Shown here: one piece after another, positions 22,212 to 33,706 of the stretch | Layout: the number at the start of each line of letters is the position of its first letter | Numbering within the stretch: the first letter of the stretch is position 1 | DNA from: Phytophthora hibernalis | Lineage: Eukaryota; Oomycota; Peronosporomycetes; Peronosporales; Peronosporaceae | Length of the DNA stretch: 64,000 nt | Direction: 5' to 3' | Assembly: GCA_012656075.1 (NCBI GenBank) | Contig: JAAKBF010000284.1 | Coordinates: 62,001 to 126,000 of the forward strand | Made by a program: the position numbers and the translations under genes | Notes under the pieces: generated by a model | The model's input: only the letters and a program-made list of their open reading frames with translations | What the model was told of the DNA's origin: nothing | Databases searched by the model: none

Positions 22212-22805
22212 TGTCACGAGTGGAAATGGTGGACACCACCTCGGCCACGGCTCCAACCGCCGTTTGAATGGGTCGACGCTGACGCAACTTGAAGAGGCGG
22301 AGAGACTGGGCAGTCATCAAGCCCGGTCGAGGATTCACGATGAAGTGGATCCGCTCCGTGTGCATTTTGATTGGTAAATAGTCCAGTCGTGGGACGCTAG
22401 CACGACTGCTGAGCTTGGTGTGCCCACTCGATCTGGCGGCGTCGGCGGGACTGCGCAGCAGCGTGACGGCAGGACGGGAGTCACCCGCCTTGAGGCCAGG
22501 GACGGCGCGAGCCAAGGATGATCAAGATAGGTCTGACGAAGTGAGGTGGGGCGTCATGAGAGCAGTCATCACGCCGTGTGAGATGCTCTGGCGGGCGCTG
22601 AAGGTTCGAAGTAACCCAAGGACTGAATTGAACGGTGTGATGTGGTAAGTGAGAAGGCTCAGTCGTGAATTTACCCGGATCAACGTATAACAAAGCTGTA
22701 TATTTACATTACGGTTGTTGTTGTGCCTCCTGTCAAAACTCCCTAACTGCTCCTCGCTTCCACACGGCACGGCTAGACCGTCCCGATCCGGATCGACTCG
22801 TGACA
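22212..22805 (+). repeat. Gypsy-2 5' LTR
   Basis: 594 bp, starting TGTCACGAGT and ending ACTCGTGACA, so its 10-bp ends are inverted repeats. It matches 34216-34811 with 9 substitutions and one 2-bp indel by hand alignment (about 1.5%). Confidence 0.92.
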
Positions 22806-22807
22806 CG

Positions 22808-22825
22808 TGGTGGAGAAGCAGGGTA
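22808..22825 (+). promoter_or_regulatory. Gypsy-2 primer-binding site
   Basis: TGGTGGAGAAGCAGGGTA starts two bases after the LTR and has the TGG expected to pair with a tRNA CCA end. The tRNA species is not identified. The remaining leader to 23150 has no coding signal. Confidence 0.6.
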
Positions 22826-23150
22826 CGGTTTACCGGCCGTGAAGTGAGTACGAGCTGGGGAGTACCTGTCAATCGTCAAGAGTAGAGGCAATCAACTGGG
22901 CTGTACTACTCTATGGACCGCGCTAGTGTCTAAAGCGTTGGAGGCCAAAAGTCAAGGCGTGCAAGAAGTGGTCATCCGTCTAAGAGGGACGGAACAAGTA
23001 GTCGGTCGTGGAGACCCAAAAGTCATATCCCTACTTGGAGTGGGGTTGGAAGTCAAAATTTGAATTGGAAGAACAGTCAAGATGGTCAGTCACGGTGAAG
23101 AAGAGGACACCTGAGAAGAACAGCGTCCGGTCAATGTCGGTCAGGAAGAA

Positions 23151-24861
23151 ATGTCAAGTGAAGAAGAAGTCGAAGTCCAGTCTAGCGGGGCTGGCCGCCG
23201 CACGGAGCAGTCATCCGTGATGCGTGAGTTGATGGAAGAGGAAAAGGAGGACCCTGGTGACCAAGTCAAGGAGGAACCAGGGGTGAAGGAAGAAGAGGAC
23301 GGTGGTGGACCGTCCAACCGACGCGACACCGGTCAAGGCCAGTTGACGGGCGTCGGCCCGGAGTACGACTCAGAGGAGTATGAAGTTGAAGAGTCAGAAG
23401 AGGAGTATGAAGAAGAGACGTCAGAAGATGAGGACATGTTACCTTCCCGGAGTCCTAGTGGGTTCATTCCTCGTTACTCTGGTCCCGAAGTCAGGCGGAA
23501 GAACCGTCCTGCATTTGGATGGAGCTGGAGCACGCAGCAAGTGGCGGATGTAGCCAGCGGATATCGATCTGCTAAAGAAGGGAATGGTGAGAAGAAGATC
23601 AAGAAAGAGTTTACCATGCAATCTCACCCGTTTGGACCCCGGCCAAGAAGACTTCAGCGTCAACCAACAAGATCGTCTCGGTGGCTAAGGTGCGTAGCTA
23701 TCCGTCGAAGACCGGTCCGCCTGCTAAGTCGAATCCGGTGGGAAATACACGTCCGGCGGTAGTCCTAAATCCGTACGGTTTGTCGACACTGGTGTCGAAT
23801 GCTGTGAAGGTGTTGCCTATGTTCTACTCAGACACGGCCACCGTAAAAGCACGGGATTTCTGGGATATGTTTGCGACCCATACGGAGCGGCTACCTGACA
23901 AGTCTCGGCTACTCGTGTTCCGTCAAAAGTTGAAAGGCCAGGAGGCGGAGAGGTGGTGGGGCAATTCCAGTATCAACACCTTCGAGACACTGAAGCTGCG
24001 ATTCCACAACCAATTCCTCAGTCACACGGCCGATGAACTGTGGGAACGGTTGGAATCTACGAAGAGGAAGCGACGCGAGTCGGTGGAGGAGTGGAGGATC
24101 GTGTCTCCGACCTCTGCGAGGCCTTGAACTACCCTAATCCGCAGATGCGCTATCAGCTTTTTCGCCGCGGACTTCGAAACTATGCTGGCTACTTTGGACT
24201 CGAGTCCTGCCTCGGACATCCCCGAAGCGTGCGAGTGGCTCATGTTCAAAGACATGTACCGTCCTGTCGAAGAAGATAACCAGTTCTCGGATACGGGCCC
24301 GTCCAAGAAGAAGAAAAAGGACAAGGAGACGCCGGTATTGGCGTCGGTGGACGCTCTGGCACTGCAACTGCAATCCTTCATGGACCAACAGCAACTGTGG
24401 CAGCAGCAACAGCAAGTGTACGCTGACCAGTACCAACCGCCTCGATCTCCTAGGAACCGATCTCCAGTGGCGGCTGCGACAGTCAGTTCTCCTCCGATGC
24501 CAAGTCCCCCTCAAGGGTTCCGCGTCGCCCTAGAGGTATATCTATGGCCGACGACAACCGTACGCAAGATGGTATTCCGGTATGTGAACGCTGTAACTAC
24601 CAAGGTCACGGTCGGGGAACGTGTAAACGTCAGACGAAGAACTGTCTCGACTGTGGCGAATATGGTCATATCCGTCCTGAGTGTGAGAGTGCGTCCAGAA
24701 CTGGAGCGAGTCCTGCTCCTATGGGGCAGAACCGGTCGATCAACTGCTACTTCTGCGGTGAATCCGGCCACATCGTCGCAAATTGCCCGTTCATACAGTC
24801 TCTCAGATCATTGGCCACGGGGGCTGTCGCTGGTGGAGGAACCGGGGTCCCTCGCCAATGA
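23151..24861 (+). pseudogene. Gypsy-2 gag with three CCHC knuckles
   Basis: ATG 23151 opens a very acidic N-terminal arm (EEEKEDPGDQ, SEEEYEEETSEDED). The gag core follows in a second frame from about 23690 (FWDMFATHTERLPDKSRL, AERWWGNSS, LKLRFHNQFL) and, after another shift near 24100, DLCEALNYPNPQMRYQLF. Three perfect CX2CX4HX4C knuckles lie at 24583-24786: CERCNYQGHGRGTC, CLDCGEYGHIRPEC and CYFCGESGHIVANC. At least three frame breaks. The knuckles bind the genomic RNA. Confidence 0.85.
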
Positions 24862-24910
24862 AGAAGGCTTGAGGGAGGGGAGGAGCGAGCCACTCCTTCC
24901 TCTTGCCTGA

Positions 24911-26760
24911 GGGATGGCTCGGAGGACAACCGTGACGAAAAGGATTGTCTGTACACGGTTGTTGGCGGTGAAAGTGAAAGTGATGACGGAGGAGAAGGGA
25001 TGGTGGAAGACCGCGTAGCAGAAGTAGACCGGTCTGATGACGCGGAAGGATGGAACCCGGATGTGAAGAGTAAGAGGAGAGTGCTCCGATTGAGGAGCCT
25101 CCTGGATTGATTACCACGTTGGGCGACGGTGCGGTTGAAGATGCTGTTCCGATCGCGTCCGTGATGGAAAGAGAAAACGAAAACGTCCTGATGACGGTGA
25201 CGACCGACTATGAGGTTGGCTTGGTTATTGAAGATCATGATTAGAAGGAACTGAAACCATCGACCTCGGGAGACGACGGAATGGGTGAGAATACTGGTCC
25301 AGTTGTATTTGAGATGGACACGCTTGGTTAAAGTATCTTATCGGAGGGAGGAGTTGAAAAAGGAGTTGGTCTAATTGTGGAGAAGCCCGAGTTAGCAGAG
25401 CCGGAACCCGTGACCTCTCCCGCATTGGATACGGTAGTGGCTCGGACCGTGACTATCCAAGAAGATGGTCCGGTCCCTTGTCCTTTGAGAGAATTGAGGA
25501 GCATACTTCGCGTAGGTGGGCGCCTATATCAACCTAAGGAGGATGATTGTGCCCACGGAGACGAAGATGACGAGGGAGATGGTCTTGATGTAATGGGGGA
25601 CTATTCGTTTGCTGCTTGGACTATGGAGCCGGAGGACGCACCTGAACTACCTGATGAATCCGGGTTGGGGGCTGTCTTGGACGAGGAACTCGGTACTGTA
25701 GAAACCCAGCCCCCGATCAATACTAAAGCTGAACAAGGAGACGGTGATTCCAAGTACGCTCGGCTTTTCACGGATGCCGAGCTGGATGCTCTAGAACATT
25801 GTGAAACAGGGGAGGAAGTCACTGTCCTAGCTGGAACCGAGGCTTCCCGGAACCAGAAGAATATGGAAAAGAGCTAGAAGATCGGTTGTATCCCCTAGAC
25901 GAAGTAGAACTCAAGCGACAGGTACAAAGTAACGGAGAAACTGCAAGGGAACCGTCTCTTGAAGATATGGCTTTATATTTGGACATTCCCGCGGACGTCT
26001 TAAGGAGGAGTCGAGAGGCGTCCCCTGAAGACACATCTTCCCCGGAATATTGGCTCAATTGGTTCAAAGATACGCTTGAAAGCTCGGCAGAAGCCAAGAG
26101 AGCCAACCGTGACTTCAGTCGAACTGAGGTCGCCCCGGGTGCGGTTTAATCCGTCCCAGTGAACGTCGTCCGTCTTATTACGGAAAACCCGACGAGTTAT
26201 GATGAAAGAGGGGCAGCCACCGTCGACGACTCGAGTGACGAGGAGGCCTGTATCTCAGATTCGGAAACGGACGAGGTTGGTGGTGAAAGGACTGTACTTG
26301 AGAATGTCCTGCTGGCCGTGGAAGAAGGATTTTCAACCCGTCTACTGGAACAAAAAGTTGTCCATCCGTGGTTTGTTCGGAAAATCGCGAGAAAGGCGAT
26401 ATACCGAATTCTCCGCGAAGAACTGGATATCACAAGAGCCGAATCGAAGGAGTCAGTGTACGCGGCTTTGGATTTCTCATTAGTGGGTGAAATTTGCCGG
26501 TGCTCGACTTAATACGGCTGCGTTGGCATGCTGACCGCGTCTTCGAGGAATTGGAATTGGACGGTGAATTTTGGATTCAGACCCTTGCTTGGGCCAAGCC
26601 CTACTACTTGAGAAACGGATTATTGATCTGGGGAAGCTGTGTAACCGTCCCCAGCGGAACTCGGTCAGTGCCAAGCGTCGCCTCAGACGACGTCGCATCC
26701 GAAAGCCGATTGCTCCGCTCTGTATGGGAAGACGGCTGAGGACTTGGGCACCTTAAAGCT
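24911..26760 (+). pseudogene. Gypsy-2 acidic gag-pol linker
   Basis: About 1.8 kb of coding-like sequence in alternating frames, rich in Glu, Asp, Pro and Val (PLRELRSILRVGGRLYQP, MEPEDAPELPDESGLG, LEDMALYLDIPADVLRRS, EYWLNWFKDTLESS). No enzyme motif is visible. Elements in this position usually link gag to protease or carry an extended Gag C-terminus. Multiple frame breaks and one stop at about 26149. Confidence 0.5.
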
Positions 26761-26912
26761 GAGACCGGGAAATGTGGATGACAGCTCTCACTACGTGCAG
26801 ATGGTTGGTCCTGACCGTCCTTCTTCGACCCGCATAACCCGGGCTGGCCTAGCCGAAGTGGTTACGGTCAACTTGCCACACTCGAGACGGTGATATCGAA
26901 GACGGACCTCCC

Positions 26913-27632
26913 GTGATAGTGGAAAGCGGCCGCCGAGTGGTGTGTTCTTTGGGCAGTTACGAAGCACTCTCGAGTGGATATATCGACTGTCTACCTTCTC
27001 ATATGCTAGCCGACACCGGTGCGACTTTGAGTCTAGTGGACAAATTGGTATTGAAACGGCTAGGGCGAGCGAAAGAACCTCTGGAATCGTATGAAGGTCG
27101 AGTGAACAGTTCGTCCAGTCACCCTGTGCGCATCCGTGGTTGGATCAACCTACCTATCCGTTTAGGGTCGGTAGAGGTCAATTTGCGAGTTCTGGTAGCT
27201 CACAACCTGCACGTCGATGCCATACTTGGAGTGGACGCCCTAGGAGCTTTCGGTGCGGTCATTGATGTGGCGGACCGGACTCTGACACTGAAACGCACTA
27301 GTGAAGTTCTATCTCTGGGTGTTACCGTGGTGCACGAATCCTTTATGGCCTCTATGGCTACTACGGTTCGTTTACCTCCGCAAGGTCAGGCGATTGTGAC
27401 GACGGAGGTAATGGGAGATATTGACGACCGGTCTATTGTTCTCATTGAGGGCTCTCATGGATTGTCCCCTACGTTATGTGTCGCTCGTTCGTTGTGTACG
27501 GTCGAAGGAGGCAACGTGATAGTAGAAAACTGCAACGCGACCACTGACGAAATCTGGGTCCGTAAGGGGACGATCGTCGCATCTACCTCGGTAATCCCGA
27601 GTCAGCTTTCGGCTTTGAGAAAACCTCGGTAG
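26913..27632 (+). CDS. Gypsy-2 aspartic protease
   Basis: An open frame of 239 codons (start codon not ATG, so probably internal to a longer polyprotein). It contains the retropepsin active site MLADTGATLSLVD and the second signature HVDAILGVDALGAFGAVID at the right spacing. It cleaves the Gag-Pol polyprotein. The frame runs to 27632, and the RT frame, one register away, opens upstream of 27644, so a single-base shift (programmed or damage) lies between them. Confidence 0.8.
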   Translation: MIVESGRRVVCSLGSYEALSSGYIDCLPSHMLADTGATLSLVDKLVLKRLGRAKEPLESYEGRVNSSSSHPVRIRGWINLPIRLGSVEVNLRVLVAHNLHVDAILGVDALGAFGAVIDVADRTLTLKRTSEVLSLGVTVVHESFMASMATTVRLPPQGQAIVTTEVMGDIDDRSIVLIEGSHGLSPTLCVARSLCTVEGGNVIVENCNATTDEIWVRKGTIVASTSVIPSQLSALRKPR

Positions 27633-27643
27633 ACGAGGAAACG

Positions 27644-28726
27644 ATGTCGAACCCTGGGCTGGTTGAGAATCCCAACCCTGTCATGGTTCAATCCGCGACA
27701 GAAGAACTAGACTTAACTACCGCTCAAAAAGTGAAAGTTGAGAAACCTGATGTACCTCCCGATAAAGAAGGAAGTGGAAGAGCTGACTTCTCGCAGTCGA
27801 AGCTGTCGGCCGAACAAAAGTCGCTGTTTCAGTCAGAACTAGACCGGTTTGATAGCCTGTTCGTCGAGTCTTCGAAAGCCCCTGGTCGGACGGATTTGCT
27901 ACACTTCCGTATCGATACGGAAAACAACGCGCCCATCAAGCAGCAACCGTACCGCGTCTCGCTGGCGGAAGGTGAAGTGATGGAAGCTGAGATCCAACAG
28001 TACCTGGAGCTGGGTATCATCTGTCCGTCCATCAGTCCCTGGGCCAGCCCAGTGTTGATGATCCGCAAACCGGATGGAGGGATACGGTTCTGTATTGATT
28101 ATAGACGGTTGAACGCCGTGACCGTGAAGGATTGCTACCCCATGCCGTTGATTGACGACATTTTAGACGTTCTCGGAGATGCTCAGTTGTTTTCGACCAT
28201 GGATATTGCTTCTTGGTACTGGAACGTACCTATGGACGAAGATAGCATCGCGAAGACGGCTTTCACTTGCAAATACGGTTTGTATGAATGGCTAGTTATG
28301 CCGTTCGGCCTTTGTAATGCCGTCCCCACGTTCGAGCGTCTGATGGAAACCGTCCTAGTGGACCTCAAATGGCGAATTTGCCTGGTATACCTCGATGATT
28401 GTGTGATCTTTAGTAAGGACTTTCCTTCCCACTTGGTTCGTGTCCGTCGGGTGCTTACCCGATTCCAACAAGCGGGATTTAAATTGAAGATGAAGAAGTG
28501 CCATTGGGGACGGAACCAGGTAGCCTTTCTAGGTCATATTGTAACTCCTACCGGTATACTTCCAAATCCTGAGAAAGTCAAAGCAGTTATGAACGTGGTG
28601 AGACCCCAAGACATTCACGGGATCAGGTCGTTCCTGGGTTTACTAGCTACTTCCGGCGATACATTCCTAGATACGCTTCAATCTCGGCTCCTTAGAGCGG
28701 TTAAAAATGAAGGACGCGCCTTTTGA
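27644..28726 (+). CDS. Gypsy-2 reverse transcriptase
   Basis: A 360-aa frame holding the seven RT blocks: LEL GIICPSISPWASPV, GGIRFCIDYRRLNAVT, YPMPLIDDILD, FSTMDIASWYWNVPM, KTAFTCKYGLYEWLVMPFGL, catalytic YLDD at 28388-28399 (LVYLDDCVIF) and FLGHIVTPTGI. The catalytic residues are intact. After about 28640 the frame drifts: conserved FTSYFRRYIPRYA reads in another register, and the RNase H frame begins inside the end of this one. Confidence 0.88.
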   Translation: MSNPGLVENPNPVMVQSATEELDLTTAQKVKVEKPDVPPDKEGSGRADFSQSKLSAEQKSLFQSELDRFDSLFVESSKAPGRTDLLHFRIDTENNAPIKQQPYRVSLAEGEVMEAEIQQYLELGIICPSISPWASPVLMIRKPDGGIRFCIDYRRLNAVTVKDCYPMPLIDDILDVLGDAQLFSTMDIASWYWNVPMDEDSIAKTAFTCKYGLYEWLVMPFGLCNAVPTFERLMETVLVDLKWRICLVYLDDCVIFSKDFPSHLVRVRRVLTRFQQAGFKLKMKKCHWGRNQVAFLGHIVTPTGILPNPEKVKAVMNVVRPQDIHGIRSFLGLLATSGDTFLDTLQSRLLRAVKNEGRAF

Positions 28727-29066
28727 GTGGAGTGAGGACTGTGAATCCGCCTTTCGACAGCTGAAGCGTGCTTTGATGAAACCGCCTATTTTGATCTACC
28801 CGAACTCCAAAAGACGGTTTAAACTGTATGTGGATTCTTCTCGATATGCAGTTGGAGCCTGTCTAATGCAGGAAGTGGATGGTCGCGACCGTGTCGTGGC
28901 CTATGCCAGCAAGCTCCTTACCGGTTCCCAGAAGAATTGGATTAATAAGACGGACGGTATCTCCGAAATCGAATGTTGGGGAATAGTTTGGGCGACTCGC
29001 AAATTTCACTGTTACTTGGACAAGCGGGAGTTCGACCTCTATACAAGCCCTGACGTGGGTATTTAG
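28707..29066 (+). pseudogene. Gypsy-2 RNase H
   Basis: Starts in the shifted frame with FEWSEDCESAFRQLKRAL, then the RNase H motifs KLYVDSSRYAVGACLMQ (catalytic Asp), VVAYASKLLTGSQKNW and EIECWGIVWATRKF (catalytic Glu). The frame stops at 29066 after a break, and the C-terminal part (KLARWAMELSNLLFKVHHKPG, VDGLSR) resumes in another frame to about 29370. Confidence 0.8.
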
Positions 29067-29507
29067 TCCTGGCAATCGAACTACGAACGCTAAACTGGCC
29101 CGTTGGGCCATGGAACTGTCAAACCTTTTGTTCAAGGTGCATCACAAACCTGGTACTTCGATGGGGCATGTAGATGGTCTCTCCCGTCTACCTACGATCT
29201 CGGTGAACGCGCTCACACTGAACGACTTGCTCAACCCGGTTGAAAACCCGGAAGAGGACGGTCTAGACTTAGTCGGGGAGCAGTCGACTCCATTTGAAGA
29301 TTCAGGGAATCGTATGACGGAGACATGGACACGGAAGAAAAACGTGAGGAGACTGATGACGAACTACCTAACGTGAACCTTGGGTCCAGGAGAGATGGCC
29401 CTGACCTCGACGCTCTACCTCCGGCGATCGACCTGTTTGGATTGGACCGTGAACAATTCGTGTCCGAGCAACAAGCTGTCTCATGAATAAAAGCTCTGGT
29501 TGCTTTC

Positions 29508-30398
29508 TTGACGGATCGAGCTTTACCACTCGACCCTTTCCTGCGTACCAAAGTTGTCAAGATGGCTCCAAAGTTTGTGGTTTCAGGAGGTGTGTTGTTG
29601 AGACGGGTAAATCTGCCGGCTAGAGTGGGCCCAGCTCGATCTCTGACCGTGCTCGTGGTACCCATGTCCTACATGCAGACCTTCATACATTTTTGTCATT
29701 CCGATTTGCTGACGTCTCACCAAGGACTTACGAAGACCCTGGAAAAAGTTCGTAGACATGCCTACTGGCCCGGTTGGCGAAAAGATGTGGCTGAATATGT
29801 CCGTGAATGCAACAAGTGTGGTGGAGGTAAAGGCCACCGTCCCTGTAACGCCGGGCAAATGCAACGAATGCCCGTTTTTGACTTGACCGGTCTTTTCTCT
29901 CTGGTGGTGGTAGATGCGATCGGTCCGTTGCCCGTATCAGACCAGGGCAACAGGTACATACTGGTATTCGTCGACTACTTCACTAGGTGGGCTGAAGCTT
30001 TTGCTGTGGCCCGCATTGATGCGATTACTTTAATGAAAGTAATGGTAAACGGCGTAGTCTCTCGACACGGCGTGCCGGCTCGGTTACTTAGCGATAATGG
30101 GTCAAACTTTACGGCTGAAGTGGCCAAGTCCTTCTATCAGACGCTTGGCATCAAGAAACTATACGGAACGGCTTACCATCCTCAGACGCAAGGTCTAGTG
30201 GAACGGTTCAACGGTACTCTTTTTGGCATGCTAAGGATGCACGTGAGTGAAGCCCAGTCAGATTGGGACGTGTATTTACCTCGAGTATTATTCGCCTACA
30301 GGACGGCCTATCACGAAGCTCTCGGTGACTCTCCTTTTTTCTCTATATGGACGAGATCCCGTACTACCTCTGGACGTGGCATTTTTAAATCTCGGTAA
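29508..30398 (+). pseudogene. Gypsy-2 integrase, zinc and catalytic domains
   Basis: HHCC region: HSDLLTSHQGLTKTL, then CNKCGGG. Catalytic triad intact: D in VVVDAIGPLP (about 29913), D in LLSDNGSNF and E in GLVERFNG (about 30201), with the usual DD35E spacing. The frame breaks near 30330, and the C-terminal module continues in another register. Integrase inserts the DNA copy into the genome. Confidence 0.85.
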
Positions 30399-30912
30399 AC
30401 GGTGGCGGAGTAATGAAGTGGCTCGGTACCGACGCGAACTAAACCGATCTCTGAAGAATTCGCGGCATTTGGTTGAACGCCAACTTTTGAAAGCACAAGA
30501 TCGTCATGAAAGGCGACTACAAGACCGTGTCGTGGTGCAATATGAAGAAGGTGAACAAGTCTGGGTTTATCAACCCTTCCGTGCCAAAAGGGGTGAAGCT
30601 CGCACGAAGAAACTTGCGTTCTCCTGGCACGGCCCATACCGTGTAGTGAGCAAAGTCGGGGAGTATCGTATTGACATCCCGACGCACCCAGCCAAGGTCG
30701 TACCCATAAATGTGAACCGAATGAAGAAGTACCGTGGGCGATGGACTCGGCCCTATGCTGATGAAATTCCGACCGAACTCGAGGGAGATGGAGCCGTAGA
30801 GGATGGTCCTCTCGAGGAATCGGACCTACCTCCATCCAGCTTCACCGAGCGACTAACTGTTGGAAGTGGAGATACGGTCATATCCGGCTCAGAGTTCCCC
30901 TGCTGGAAGTAG
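30340..30912 (+). pseudogene. Gypsy-2 integrase C-terminal GPY/F module
   Basis: Continues the integrase after a frame change: YGRDPVLPLDVAFLN, a charged helix, then FRAKRGEARTKKLAFSWHGP and VVPINVNRMKKY, the GPY/F-type DNA-binding fold. There is no chromodomain after it, unlike Gypsy-1. It ends at a stop near 30912. The short plus-strand frame at 30927-31136 has no recognisable domain. Confidence 0.75.
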
Positions 30913-31430
30913 TAGCGAAAAAGACGGTGAACCGATCCGTCGAGTATCTCGCGTTGACGGCAAATTACAAGAGTTTCTGGTTGCCGAGAACGGTGTTGAT
31001 GCCTGAATATGCGGATCTGGTCGCGTCTTTTGAACAAGCCGAAAGACTTAAGAATGGATTACTCGTGTTACGTCGAAGCGCCAGGTTAGCTGATGCTAAT
31101 GCCGACGCCGATGACACGGATCTGCTGATGATGTAGTCTCCGTGGACCGTCCTTGAAGAGTATGGAACGGTTGTGGTATTACGAATTTGGAACACAGGGA
31201 CGGAACGGAGATGAAATGCATGTTATATGTTTTGAATATTTTAAGTTTAAAACGAGGTCGCCCATTTACAAAGAGAAAAACGACGAAGAAAAGCTGAAAC
31301 ACCCTGCGGCGACCCGGATACGGCTTGACCTCACTTGGTCGAACTCGGTGCGGAAGAGGATGTGTCGTCAGACTTCTTGAGGGCTCCTTCTTCGGGTTGC
31401 CTTCGGGCTTGGGGGACGGGTCCTCGTCGT

Positions 31431-32858
31431 CTAGCTCCTCTTGGGCGTCACTACCTTGGACGATGCCTCCGACCTCGACTCTTCGATTCGCTTGGACTTC
31501 TTGGGCTTCGCGATTGGCGTTGGAGGAAGAACTTTGAACTCTTCGTCATCGTCTTCAAAGTCGGAGTCGTCGTCACCATGTTCGGTAGGCTTGAAAAACT
31601 TGGCATCCTCCGTCCAAATAGGCTCCTTGGCGGCGACCTGACGCGCCACCTCGACTTGCAGAGCGCGAATGGTACGGTCGGAAAGCAACTTGCTCCAAGA
31701 CCCTTCCGACCGGTCTCCGACCCTTACCTCGACTGGGGTTTGCCGCCGTTTACGTCGATAACAATACGCGCCAGAGCCTTGTCGGAGAGCCGCAAGTGCG
31801 AGCGGCGGGTCGGGTCCAAAGCGTGCGACTAGTCCAGCAGCTCAGGAATCGACGCGTACCCGTCTTCGTCAATAGCGAGCGGATCCAGAACCCGAGCCAG
31901 AGTACGGTCGTAACCAGCACGATCTTCTTGGTAGAGTGTGAGCAAGTCCTGTTGAGGTGGGGAGTCGGAGTCCTTCGCATCGGCCGAGTGCTTCGCCGCC
32001 TTGCCTCCCAACCACATCAGCGAGTCATGGGCTCCGTTCTCGAAGAGCTCCATGAAACCGTAAAAACCGAACACCTTGATATTGGCGCTCAGTAGCTTCA
32101 ACCGGGCCTTCAACGCAGACGCCTTCGCCTTACGACGAGCTTCAGCCTTCTCGGACGGCGCGTACAAGGCCAGAATGAAGAAGGTGCGCCGGTGCTTCAT
32201 CCACATGCGCCAGTGCTGGAGGTGCAAATGAGGATGATCGTTGGGAACGTACCAAGATCGCTTCCCATTCCACGGGTATGCCAGACGAAATGGAGCCTTA
32301 CCCTGGGCTGTTGCTTGCTTTATGAGGCGGGCGAGGTCGCGACGAATACCGGCCGGCGTGTCTGGCGTCAAGTCAAACGCGAAAGATCCCGGTACGGCGA
32401 CTACCTTGGATGAGACGCGCTGCTTCTTGTTAGGAGGCGACGTGGACTTGACGGAGCTTCTAGTCGTTGGTCGCTTGCCGCTCTTGGAGGTCTTGGTAGG
32501 CGCGTCAATAGGTGGTGGGGTGGTCGAGAAAGACGAAGTAGTCGTCGAAGCTGCCGCGGCCGTACGGTAAGTGCTTCATGCTCCCAAGACAAGCCCACCT
32601 GCATGACTTGAGCTGACGGCAGCAGATGCACGGATGAGGCCACCTCCTTAGGCTCCTCAAGGAGCACGGACATGACTAGGTCGTCCAGGGCACGGAGCCC
32701 TAAACTTCCCCGTTGACGGCTAGTAGAGGCCGCATCCGACGCCAGAAGTCGACGCCTGCGCGAATAGACGAGTCATCGTCTTCCTCCTCGTCCTCGAGAA
32801 TGGCGCGTAGAGGAACTGCCGGCGGAAGAGGCGGAGCTGAGCGACGTTGCTTGGGCAT
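31431..32858 (-). pseudogene. Gypsy-2 antisense frame
   Basis: On the minus strand an ATG at 32858 opens MPKQRRSAPPLPPAVPL and an acidic stretch. Coding continues through two frame breaks to a well-structured part (32371-31829: SWYVPNDHPHLHLQHWRMWM, FFILALYAPSEKAEARRKAK, FGFYGFMELFENGAHDS). It ends, after another break, in an acidic tail (31688-31431). Roughly 450 residues in all. It lies between integrase and the 3' LTR and opposes gag-pol, as in Gypsy-1. No known domain recognised. Antisense proteins could regulate or accompany transposition; this is inference. Confidence 0.55.
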
Positions 32859-33236
32859 CTTGGTCGATTGGGTGCGAGGATGAAAATTCGCGAATGAACA
32901 CGAATGGACTTGTCGGGTTCGGGAGTGATGGGGTTAGATGTGGTCTCCTCCAGTCCCTGGAAGATAGTCGCTTTCAGTCAATCTGGAGTCGTCTTTTGAC
33001 CATCCGTCTTCGACCTGTATCGAGACGAGACGGTTCTGAATGTCTGGCGACGGTGTGCCTAGTAGGTCCGATAACGATTGATTGACAAGTGGAAGTCGTG
33101 AAAAGATGAAAACTTCCCACCGGAAGTGACCTAAGCCTGGAAAAGAGATGGAAACGGACTGTGAAGTGGGTCTCGATCCAACAGGAGTCGATCAGGTATT
33201 GAAGAATTGTTGATTACAAGGGAAACGGACTAGACC

Positions 33237-33500
33237 ATGACCTTGGGAGAACTTGTCGCGGCGAGTACCGACTCCGTCTTGTTGCATTGGAGAGAACTAC
33301 TGCTTCTGAGTCTGGGAGCCGTCCTGTGGACAGTCACCGAACCTCTACGCGGCGTTGCTATGCGGATGGTAGGGGCCATGTGCTTCTTAACCTACAAGTG
33401 GACTCAACTCGCTTCTGCGTGCCTTCGACGTTATCGCAAGAATGTAAAAGGGGAGCGGTCCAAGGCCGTCCATGGCAGACACGCTGGTGGAAGTCTTTAG
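33237..33500 (+). CDS. Gypsy-2 membrane-protein frame 1
   Basis: 87 aa from ATG 33237. Two hydrophobic stretches (LLLLSLGAVLWTVTEPL, about residues 21-37; MRMVGAMCFLTYKWTQLA, about 42-59) are followed by a basic tail (RRYRKNVKGERSK). It sits downstream of integrase in the position where some Gypsy elements carry an envelope-like gene. The sequence between it and the next membrane frame (33500-33706) reads as a continuation after a shift. No surface glycoprotein features can be claimed. Confidence 0.45.
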   Translation: MTLGELVAASTDSVLLHWRELLLLSLGAVLWTVTEPLRGVAMRMVGAMCFLTYKWTQLASACLRRYRKNVKGERSKAVHGRHAGGSL

Positions 33501-33706
33501 AAGCCCTGTGGGTCACACCGATGGTGGTGGTGCAGGCGCGTAATGAGCACGAAAACAACCTTGGACGGCTTATTTTTAAGTGGTGTGATGCCTATCATGC
33601 ATACTGGTGCGTCTTTTGCCGGACTCAGCGTCGTTGGGCTGGACAAGTGCAATAAAGTACTGGAGGGACTCTGGTCGAGGGACGGTGCTCAGTTGAACGC
33701 GCCCTG

